Shown: positions 6,613 through 12,003 of the stretch, one piece after another
How positions within the stretch are numbered: position 1 is the first letter of the stretch
How the letters are laid out: each line of letters opens with the position of its first letter
NCBI GenBank assembly: GCA_030611395.1
Contig: JAUWPX010000013.1
Coordinates: 1-12,003 of the forward strand
Direction of reading: 5' to 3'
Source: Bacteroidota bacterium
GTDB taxonomy: Bacteria > Bacteroidota > Bacteroidia > Bacteroidales > VadinHA17
Length of the DNA: 12,003 bases
Notes under the pieces: generated by a model
The model's database searches: none
Seen by the model: only the letters and a program-made list of their open reading frames with translations
Told to the model about the DNA's origin: nothing
Program-made: the position numbers and the translations under genes

Positions 6613-8823
6613 TTATAAAATTGAAAATGCTACGGTAACACCTGCCATAACAATTGTGACCATACTCATTAGTTTGATCAGTATATTAAGGCTTGGTCCG
6701 GATGTATCTTTAAACGGATCACCGATAGTATCACCGATAACAGCAGCTTTATGTGCGTCGGATCCTTTTCCTCCAAGATGACCCGATTCGATATATTTTT
6801 TAGCATTGTCCCAGGCACCACCTGTGTTTGCCATAAATACAGCCATTACAAATCCGGTTCCCAGTCCGCCAACCAGTAACCCCATAGCCCCGGGAACACC
6901 GAATATCAATCCAACAAGTATAGGAACAGTGATTGCAAGCAACGAGGGAAGAATCATTTCAATCTGTGCACCTTTTGTTGAAATAGCTACACACCTGGCA
7001 TAATCAGGTTCAGTTGTACCTTCCATAATACCTGCGATCTCCCTGAACTGGCGTCGGACTTCATCAACCATCTTTGCGGCAGCTCTTCCAACAGCATTCA
7101 TTGTCAATCCGCAGAAGAGGAAAACCATCATTGACCCAATAAAAATACCAACCAGGACTATAGGATTCATCAGATGAACCTGGAAGTATGTCATAAAATC
7201 ACCCATTGTGATATTATCCAGGTGAAATGGATCGGTTATTTCAAATCCGTTAGGGAAGATGTATGAGGTAGTACTTTCAAAAAGTCTGTGGATACCAACT
7301 TTAAGTTCTTCAATATATGAAGCCAGCAGTGCCAAAGCTGTAAGAGCAGCTGATCCGATCGCAAATCCTTTTCCTGTAGCAGCAGTTGTATTTCCTAATG
7401 AATCAAGAGCATCCGTTCTTTTTCTTACTTCAGGATCCAGTTTACTCATTTCAGCATTTCCTCCGGCGTTATCAGCGACCGGACCATAGGCATCGGAAGC
7501 CAGGGTAATACCAAGTGTTGACAGCATACCAACTGCGGCAATTCCAATTCCATACAAACCCATCTTTGAATTTTCGAAATCGCCGCCCGAAGCAAACAGA
7601 AAAGCAAAAATAATTCCCAGGACTACAGAAATGACAGGTATAAAAGTTGAAATCATTCCAATCCCAAGTCCGGAGATGATCAATGTAGCTGGTCCGGTAT
7701 CAGAACTTTTTGCGATCTTTCGGGTAGGTTTATACTCCTCTGAAGTAAAATACTCGGTTGCTTTACCAATAACTATCCCGACTAAAAGACCTACGACCAT
7801 TGCTAACCAAACGCCTACCCAGTTTTGGATATCAAGTAACCACAAAACACCAAACGCTCCGAGAACAATAAGTATTGAACTTGTATTAATACCCAGGGAC
7901 AGTGAATTAAGCAAATTCTTTTGGGTAGCTCCTTCTTTGGTTTTTACCATATATATTCCGAGAATAGATAATATAATTCCCACGGCAGCGATAAGCATTG
8001 GTGCTATAACTGCTTTAAACTGTGTTTCGGTATCACCGATAAATGCAGCTGCTCCTAATGCGGCAGTGGCAAGGATAGAACCGCAGTATGACTCATACAG
8101 GTCTGCTCCCATACCGGCTACGTCGCCAACATTATCACCAACATTATCAGCAATTGTGGCGGGATTCCTGGGATCATCCTCCGGAATTCCTGCTTCTATT
8201 TTTCCAACAAGATCAGCACCAACATCAGCCGCCTTAGTAAATATTCCGCCACCAACCCTGGCAAACAATGCTTGTGCAGAAGCTCCCATGCCGAATGTCA
8301 GCATAGTAGTGGTTATTATCTGGAGATGATGTGAATTCTCGGCTGCAGGGTAAACAGCATTAAGTACTATGAACCAAACGGAAATATCCAGAAGTCCGAG
8401 ACCTACAACAACAAGACCCATTACAGCTCCGCTGCGAAAAGCAACTTTTAAACCCTGGTTCAGAGACCTGCTTGCAGCATTGGCAGTTCTTGCAGAAGCA
8501 TATGTGGCAGTACGCATTCCGATTAAACCAGCCAGACCTGAAAAGAACCCACCTGTAAGAAAGGCGAATGGAACCCAGCCGTTCTGTAGATGAAAGACAT
8601 AAGCTAAAACAGCAAAGAGAATTGTAAGAACAAGGAAAAACATAGCAACAATTTTATATTGCTGTTTAATATATGCCATAGCTCCATTTCTTACATGTTT
8701 GGCAATTCTTTTCATTGTATCAGTACCTTCGCTTTCCTTCATAAGCTGATGGAAGAAGAACCAGGCAAAAAATAATGCAATTACAGATGCAACAGGCACA
8801 ACCCAGAATAATTTACTTATCAT
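6613..8823 (-). CDS. hppA: Ion-translocating membrane pyrophosphatase, K+-dependent type
   Basis: Couples hydrolysis of cytosolic pyrophosphate to H+ and/or Na+ export across the inner membrane. 736 residues with many hydrophobic segments, consistent with the family's 16 helices. PPi/Mg-binding signatures are present: ADVGADLVGKIE (199-210), DNVGDNVGDVAGMGADLYES (227-245 region), DAYGPVADNAGGNAEMS (444-460) and GDTIGDPFKDTSGPSLN (697-713). GNTTAATGKG (478-487) has Ala and Gly where K+-independent enzymes have Lys and Thr, so K+ dependence is predicted. The gate glutamate of Na+-type enzymes is present in DLYES (E244). T90, F94 and D146 coincide with three of the four residues I recall marking dual Na+/H+ pumps (Bacteroides vulgatus numbering); the fourth, a Met, could be M174 here. 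The gene stands alone with its own promoter; no terminator separates it from the ilv promoter. Confidence 0.97.
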   Translation of the reverse strand: MISKLFWVVPVASVIALFFAWFFFHQLMKESEGTDTMKRIAKHVRNGAMAYIKQQYKIVAMFFLVLTILFAVLAYVFHLQNGWVPFAFLTGGFFSGLAGLIGMRTATYASARTANAASRSLNQGLKVAFRSGAVMGLVVVGLGLLDISVWFIVLNAVYPAAENSHHLQIITTTMLTFGMGASAQALFARVGGGIFTKAADVGADLVGKIEAGIPEDDPRNPATIADNVGDNVGDVAGMGADLYESYCGSILATAALGAAAFIGDTETQFKAVIAPMLIAAVGIILSILGIYMVKTKEGATQKNLLNSLSLGINTSSILIVLGAFGVLWLLDIQNWVGVWLAMVVGLLVGIVIGKATEYFTSEEYKPTRKIAKSSDTGPATLIISGLGIGMISTFIPVISVVLGIIFAFLFASGGDFENSKMGLYGIGIAAVGMLSTLGITLASDAYGPVADNAGGNAEMSKLDPEVRKRTDALDSLGNTTAATGKGFAIGSAALTALALLASYIEELKVGIHRLFESTTSYIFPNGFEITDPFHLDNITMGDFMTYFQVHLMNPIVLVGIFIGSMMVFLFCGLTMNAVGRAAAKMVDEVRRQFREIAGIMEGTTEPDYARCVAISTKGAQIEMILPSLLAITVPILVGLIFGVPGAMGLLVGGLGTGFVMAVFMANTGGAWDNAKKYIESGHLGGKGSDAHKAAVIGDTIGDPFKDTSGPSLNILIKLMSMVTIVMAGVTVAFSIL

Positions 8824-8942
8824 AATAATTAGTTTTTTAATTAAACATTATAGTTATATACTGTATTCATTTTTTAGGCTCTAAGGGAAAAGGTTTTCTG
8901 ATAATTTCATTTAAAAAGAAAATTAATAATACCCATTAGAAG

Positions 8943-8970
8943 CTGTGAGCAGTGTATTAAAATTTCACAG
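8943..8970 (-). other. Inverted repeat at 5' end of hppA transcript
   Basis: CTGTGA (8943-8948) and TCACAG (8965-8970) form a 6-bp inverted repeat with a 16-nt loop. It starts about where hppA transcription should begin, so it may be a 5'-end hairpin or a regulator site. It is short enough to be chance. Confidence 0.25.
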
Positions 8971-8974
8971 TTGA

Positions 8975-9004
8975 CAAATATAGAGAATAATTTATGGTTT
9001 CAAA
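8975..9004 (-). promoter_or_regulatory. hppA promoter
   Basis: Minus-strand TTTG (9004-9001), 18 nt, then TATATTTG (8982-8975): an exact match to TTTG / TAnnTTTG with the same 18-nt spacing as the ilv promoter. Transcription should start near 8968, giving a 5' UTR of about 145 nt, in which I see no known riboswitch. Confidence 0.7.
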
Positions 9005-9102
9005 AACGAAAATATTAATTCATAATTACATAGCATTCAATATATAACATGGAATATTGAGTCTGCTACGAAAAATTATTAAAAGAAAATGCCACTAAGT
9101 CA

Positions 9103-9168
9103 CCCCGGTACAGTCATTCCCTGTTAAATATTGCTTTGCAATTTTAAAGGGTAGACTTCCTTACGGGG
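9103..9168. repeat. Nested 66-nt palindrome inside the larger element
   Basis: The segment folds on itself almost end to end. CCCC (9103-9106) pairs with GGGG (9165-9168), then GTA with TAC, AGTC with GACT, CCCT with AGGG, TTAAA with TTTAA, and ATTGC (9130-9134) with GCAAT (9138-9142) across a TTT loop, with small bulges. Its centre (9135.5-9136) lies midway between its ends. It is more GC-rich at its tips than its surroundings. Removing the segment together with about four flanking bases restores a continuous run of CTAAG units in the left arm of the outer element, so it looks like a later insertion. Confidence 0.65.
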
Positions 9169-9224
9169 CAGGCTAAGTTACTAAGATTCACAAAAGGTTT
9201 ATTTCCATTACTTTATCTTTTGTG

Positions 9225-9232
9225 TATCTTTG
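9225..9232 (+). promoter_or_regulatory. Possible -7 element for dapD within the repeat arm
   Basis: TATCTTTG fits TAnnTTTG and points toward dapD, about 75 nt before its ATG. No TTTG lies 17-21 nt upstream, so this is at best half a promoter and may only reflect the repeat sequence. Confidence 0.2.
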
Positions 9233-9305
9233 TGTCTTTCTGGTAAAGAAATACTTTTCGAAGTGAACTCAATATTGAATAGATGAATATTAAAACTTGT
9301 GATAT

Positions 9306-10124
9306 ATGCCTGAAAAATTAGTTGCATTTATTAATAAAGCATGGGATTCAAGAGATCTTCTTAAAGACGATCAATATTGTAAGGCAATCAGGGATGTTGT
9401 TGACTTACTTGATAAAGGCAGGGTGCGGGGTGCCGAACCTGCAGGAGATAGCTGGAAAGTTAATGAATGGGTGAAAAAAGCGGTTATTCTTTATTTTTCT
9501 ATACAGGAAATGAAAGTTACCATTAATTCCCCGTTTGAATTCTATGATAAAATTGATTTAAAAAAGGGTTTTAAAAAGCTGGGAGTCAGGGTTGTTCCGC
9601 ATGCAATAGCCCGTTATGGGTCATATCTGGCAAAAGGAGTAGTGTTGATGCCGTCATATGTGAATATTGGTGCATGGGTAGGCGAAGGGACTATGGTTGA
9701 TACCTGGGCTACGGTGGGGTCTTGTGCACAGATTGGAAAAAATGTTCATCTTAGTGGTGGTGTGGGTATTGGAGGTGTTCTCGAACCTATTCAGGCTGAA
9801 CCGGTAATTGTTGAGGATAATTGCTTTATCGGATCAAGATGTATTGTTGTTGAGGGAGTTAGGATTGAAAAGGAGGCTGTGCTCGGAGCAAATGTAGTAC
9901 TGACAAAAAGCACCAGGATAATTGATGTTTCCGGAAGGGAACCTGTTAGTTCGAAAGGAATAATTCCATCCGCATCAGTTGTAATACCGGGTAGCTATAC
10001 AAAAGAATTTCCTGCCGGGAAGTTTCAGGTTCCCTGCGCTTTAATAATTGGTAAAAGGAAAAAGTCAACTGATCTGAAAACTTCCTTAAATGATGCTTTA
10101 AGAGATTTTAATGTAGTTGTCTAA
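9306..10124 (+). CDS. dapD: Tetrahydrodipicolinate N-succinyltransferase
   Basis: Transfers succinyl from succinyl-CoA to tetrahydrodipicolinate in the succinylase branch of diaminopimelate/lysine synthesis; a cytosolic trimer in known members. 272 residues against about 274 in E. coli. A helical N-terminal domain (about 1-95, with WVKKAVILYFSI at 55-66) is followed by a left-handed beta-helix of hexapeptide repeats (about 100-215). The near-invariant block VLMPSYVNIGAWVGEGTMVD (113-132) runs on through TWATVGSCAQIGKNVHLSGG (133-152) and GVGIGGVLEP (152-161). The active-site Asp is D132, and the partner Glu is probably E183 in VVEGV. The C-terminal beta domain is in place. The start ATG is the first in-frame one, and the next ATG upstream (9283) is out of frame. 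First gene of a plus-strand unit; the glycosyltransferase follows after 11 nt. Confidence 0.97.
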   Translation: MPEKLVAFINKAWDSRDLLKDDQYCKAIRDVVDLLDKGRVRGAEPAGDSWKVNEWVKKAVILYFSIQEMKVTINSPFEFYDKIDLKKGFKKLGVRVVPHAIARYGSYLAKGVVLMPSYVNIGAWVGEGTMVDTWATVGSCAQIGKNVHLSGGVGIGGVLEPIQAEPVIVEDNCFIGSRCIVVEGVRIEKEAVLGANVVLTKSTRIIDVSGREPVSSKGIIPSASVVIPGSYTKEFPAGKFQVPCALIIGKRKKSTDLKTSLNDALRDFNVVV

Positions 10125-10135
10125 TAGTTCTGATA

Positions 10136-11251
10136 ATGAGAATAGGATTTGATGCAAAACGTGCATTTTTTAATAAGAGCGGATTAGGAAACTACAGTCG
10201 TGATACCATATCAATCCTGACAGGTAATTATAGTGAGCATAGTTACTTTTTATATACTCCACCAGGAACATCAACGGTTAATTTCATAACAGGCTCATCT
10301 GTTTCTGTCTGTAAACCAATAAATTTTATTGGCAGAAAACTTCCCTTTTTATGGAGAAGCTTTATGTTACCCAATCAGCTAAAGAGCGACAGGATTGATC
10401 TGTTTCATGGGCTTAGTAATGAAATTCCATTTAGCATAAAAAACTCAGGAATTAAATCGGTTGTGACTATTCATGATTTGATTTTTCTGAGATTTCCGGA
10501 ATGGTATCCTTTTATAGACAGGAAGATTTATGAAGTGAAATTCAGGAGGAGTTGCAGGGATGCAGACAGAATTATTGCCATTAGTAAGCAAACAAAAAAT
10601 GATATTATTGAGTTTTTCGGAATAGACCCGGGTAAAATTGATGTGGTTTACCAGGGATGCAACGCCGTTTTTCAGAAATATGCCGGTACGAAACAGATTT
10701 CCAGGATCAGGAAAAAGTATTCAATACCTGATGAATACCTCTTATATGTCGGGACAGTGGAAAAGCGCAAAAATCTTTTAACAATAGTCAAGGCACTTGA
10801 ACTCAGTAATCTGAATATCCCTCTTGTAGTTGTGGGAAGGCATACTTCTTATACCGGACAGGTAAAAAATTATATCCGGAATAAAAACATAAAAAATATT
10901 CGGTTTATTAAACATGTTGATACTAATGAACTTCCCGTTTTTTACCAGAACGCAAAAATATTTATTTACCCGAGTATTTTTGAAGGGTTTGGGATTCCGA
11001 TCCAGGAAGCTCTTTTCTCAAAAACTCCTGTTATAACATCAAAAACGGGATGTTTTCCTGAAGCAGGTGGTCAGGGATCAGTTTATATTGATCCGGCAAA
11101 TGCTGAAGAGCTTGCTGAAACAATTTTAAAGCTATTAAAAGATACCCCTTTCAGGGAAAAAGTGGTTAGTGATGGTTATGCCTATGCTCAAAACTTCACA
11201 AACGAGAAAATCGCTAAAAACCTGATTGAGGTTTATAACAAAATTGTGTAG
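10136..11251 (+). CDS. GT4-family glycosyltransferase
   Basis: A GT-B fold, retaining sugar transferase. 371 residues with no signal peptide or membrane helix, so cytosolic or membrane-peripheral. The N-terminal acceptor domain has the glycine-rich SGLGNYSRD (15-23), LFHGLSNEIP (89-98) and VTIHDL (110-115). The C-terminal donor domain opens with LLYVGTVEKRKN (202-213), whose basic pair usually contacts the nucleotide-sugar phosphate. It continues with YPSIFEGFGIPIQEAL (278-293), which contains the E-X7-E motif (E283, E291). The overall pattern resembles mannosyl/glycosyl transferases of O-antigen or exopolysaccharide clusters, but donor and acceptor cannot be read from sequence. No other glycan genes are nearby; it sits 11 nt after dapD and 2 nt before the t6A gene, so it is co-transcribed with housekeeping genes. 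Confidence 0.88.
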   Translation: MRIGFDAKRAFFNKSGLGNYSRDTISILTGNYSEHSYFLYTPPGTSTVNFITGSSVSVCKPINFIGRKLPFLWRSFMLPNQLKSDRIDLFHGLSNEIPFSIKNSGIKSVVTIHDLIFLRFPEWYPFIDRKIYEVKFRRSCRDADRIIAISKQTKNDIIEFFGIDPGKIDVVYQGCNAVFQKYAGTKQISRIRKKYSIPDEYLLYVGTVEKRKNLLTIVKALELSNLNIPLVVVGRHTSYTGQVKNYIRNKNIKNIRFIKHVDTNELPVFYQNAKIFIYPSIFEGFGIPIQEALFSKTPVITSKTGCFPEAGGQGSVYIDPANAEELAETILKLLKDTPFREKVVSDGYAYAQNFTNEKIAKNLIEVYNKIV

Positions 11252-11253
11252 GC

Positions 11254-11817
11254 ATGGAAAACGACATTATAAATTCGTTGAAAGTACTTTTAAACGGAGG
11301 AGTTATATTATATCCGACAGATACAATATGGGGATTGGGTTGTGATGCCACAAATAAAGCAGCTATTGAACGTGTATATGATATAAAAGGACGGCTGGAT
11401 AAACATAGTATGCTTATTTTATTGAGTGATATTGAAGAAATGAGTAAGTATGTGACCCAAATTCCCCGCGAGGCAGTTAAATTGATTGAGTCTTCTGTTA
11501 ATCCTGTTACAATAATTTATCCTTCTGCACAAAACCTGCCACAAAACATTCTTGCTGAGGACCAATCAATAGGAATAAGAATTACAGAAGATCCTTTCTG
11601 TTCGGAACTAATTCGCCGGTTTGGTAAGCCTTTGGTTTCAACATCCGCCAATATCAGCGGAAGTCCTAATCCTGGGAATTTCTCTGAGATTGAAGATGAA
11701 GTTATCCTGGAAGCAGATTGGGTTGTGCGATGGAGACAGAATGATAATACCTGTAGTGTTCCTTCAACAATTTACAAAGTGAATGACAAGGGCGGGATAA
11801 TTATTATCAGGAAATAA
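11254..11817 (+). CDS. tsaC: L-threonylcarbamoyladenylate synthase (short YrdC/YwlC type)
   Basis: Makes threonylcarbamoyl-AMP from threonine, bicarbonate and ATP, the first step of the t6A modification at position 37 of ANN-decoding tRNAs. 187 residues, the single-domain length; the C-terminal Sua5 domain is absent. YPTDTIWGLGCDA (20-32), YDIKGR with the basic pair K45/R47, SIGIRITEDPF (105-115), LVSTSANISG (127-136) and SVPSTIYKV (168-176) match the YrdC fold. In Bacteroidota such proteins are often simply labelled Sua5/YciO/YrdC/YwlC; YciO-like paralogues of different function cannot be fully excluded. It begins 2 nt after the glycosyltransferase stop, so translation is probably coupled. 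Confidence 0.88.
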   Translation: MENDIINSLKVLLNGGVILYPTDTIWGLGCDATNKAAIERVYDIKGRLDKHSMLILLSDIEEMSKYVTQIPREAVKLIESSVNPVTIIYPSAQNLPQNILAEDQSIGIRITEDPFCSELIRRFGKPLVSTSANISGSPNPGNFSEIEDEVILEADWVVRWRQNDNTCSVPSTIYKVNDKGGIIIIRK

Positions 11818-11921
11818 AAGATTGATAAACCGGTTTTGTTTTTTCCTGATGTTTTCATGTTAAATTTTTTTATGTAAATTTGAATTATTATTCAATATCT
11901 AAGTCCGGTCCTGATAATAAT
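11800..11921 (+). terminator. Competing inverted repeats after tsaC, possible terminator
   Basis: ATTATTATCAGGA (11800-11812, in the last tsaC codons) is perfectly complementary to TCCTGATAATAAT (11909-11921), which is followed by a T run (11925-11931). The same left arm, as ATCAGGAAA (11806-11814), also pairs perfectly over 9 bp with TTTCCTGAT (11842-11850). The nearer hairpin has a 27-nt loop, the farther a 96-nt loop. One may end the dapD-GT-tsaC transcript, but neither is a compact canonical terminator. Confidence 0.35.
11853..11882 (+). promoter_or_regulatory. Probable promoter of the gene leaving the right edge
   Basis: TTTC (11853-11856, one mismatch to TTTG), 18 nt, then TAAATTTG (11875-11882), an exact TAnnTTTG. 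The spacing equals that of the ilv and hppA promoters. Transcription would begin near 11888, about 64 nt before the ATG at 11952. Confidence 0.45.
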
Positions 11922-11951
11922 ACTATTTTTTTCTTTAATAAATTCATTTTA

Positions 11952-12003
11952 ATGATAACCAAATTATTAAGTAAATCCAATCAACTTTTTAACCGGTCAC
12001 ATA
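11952..12003 (+). CDS. Start of an unidentified gene, cut by window edge
   Basis: ATG at 11952 opens a frame of 17 codons to the window end without a stop, beginning MITKLLSKSNQLFNRSH. It follows a probable promoter and is preceded by AT-rich sequence, as other starts here are. Seventeen residues are too few to identify a family, and the frame could be chance. Confidence 0.4.
   Translation, partial: MITKLLSKSNQLFNRSH

Larger units (their letters stand above)
9053..9276. repeat. MITE-like inverted-repeat element upstream of dapD
   Basis: The ends are a perfect 10-bp inverted repeat, AATATTGAGT (9053-9062) and ACTCAATATT (9267-9276). The similarity continues inward imperfectly: CGAAAA on the left matches TTTTCG on the right, CCACTAAG matches CTTTCTGG, and AAGATTCACAAAAG (9183-9196) pairs with CTTTTGTGTATCTT (9217-9230). 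The 20-nt centre (9197-9216) is the tip. The left arm has three CTAAG units (9095, 9173, 9181) and is split by a separate palindrome at 9103-9168. It encodes no protein and has no clear target duplication. The CTAAG / CTTTGTGT arms resemble dispersed palindromic repeats I recall from Bacteroidota intergenic DNA. Its right end is 29 nt from the dapD start. Confidence 0.65.
8824..9305. other. Divergent intergenic region between hppA and dapD
   Basis: No coding frame is supported here. From left to right it holds the roughly 145-nt 5' UTR of hppA, the hppA promoter (8975-9004), an AT-rich stretch (9005-9052) with no recognised signal, a MITE-like inverted-repeat element (9053-9276) with a nested palindrome, and 29 nt before dapD. 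I found no full-length promoter match for dapD. An isolated -7-like TATCTTTG occurs at 9225-9232 in the right arm of the repeat element, without a matching TTTG upstream. Confidence 0.7.

Noticed and set aside
7631..8329. 232-codon open frame on the plus strand
   Set aside because: It is entirely antisense to hppA, with Pro/Ser/Ile-rich sequence typical of the reverse frame of a membrane protein, and has no family features.
9283..9306. Earlier ATG at 9283 as the dapD start
   Set aside because: It is 23 nt upstream and so out of frame with the dapD coding sequence.
11826..11835. AAACCGGTTT palindrome after tsaC as a terminator stem
   Set aside because: It is a perfect palindrome with no loop, so it cannot form a useful hairpin by itself.

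Overview
The window looks like chromosomal DNA of a member of the Bacteroidota. It is AT-rich, and the starts lack clear Shine-Dalgarno sequences. Promoters have the phylum's TTTG / TAnnTTTG form, the branched-chain proteins (349-aa IlvC, LeuA ending in ARSGRAALK) are of the Bacteroidota type, and there is a K+-dependent membrane pyrophosphatase. I cannot name a genus.

The left half (1-6584, minus strand) is one branched-chain amino acid operon in the order leader, ilvD, ilvB, ilvN, ilvC, leuA (leuA is cut by the window edge). It covers acetohydroxyacid synthase (IlvB+IlvN), ketol-acid reductoisomerase (IlvC) and dihydroxyacid dehydratase (IlvD), the shared route to valine and isoleucine, followed by the first committed step to leucine (LeuA). 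Upstream of ilvD lie a good promoter (6555-6584), a 19-residue leader peptide with five Ile and three Leu codons (6474-6533), and a terminator hairpin with an eight-U tract (6403-6433). Segments between them can form competing pairings, so this reads as a translation-dependent transcription attenuator. It also moves the ilvD start to ATG at 6386, because the longer frame begins with TTG inside the terminator. ilvN carries an 8-bp tandem repeat just before its start and a 7-bp tandem repeat inside its 3' end, which encodes its last residues.

The middle (6613-9004, minus strand) is hppA, an ion-pumping membrane pyrophosphatase with its own promoter and a roughly 145-nt 5' UTR. It has the residues of a K+-dependent enzyme and may belong to the subgroup that pumps both Na+ and H+.

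The divergent intergenic region (8824-9305) holds the hppA promoter and a MITE-like inverted-repeat element (9053-9276). The left arm of that element is interrupted by a second, self-contained 66-nt palindrome (9103-9168).

The right part (9306-11817, plus strand) is a tight three-gene unit: dapD (lysine/diaminopimelate synthesis), a GT4 glycosyltransferase, and a short Sua5/YrdC/YwlC-type tRNA t6A enzyme. After it come competing inverted repeats, a probable promoter, and the first codons of a further gene running off the end.

Most genes here are ordinary housekeeping genes. The most notable items are the attenuator leader, the nested palindromic elements, the two microsatellites around ilvN, and the predicted ion specificity of the pyrophosphatase.
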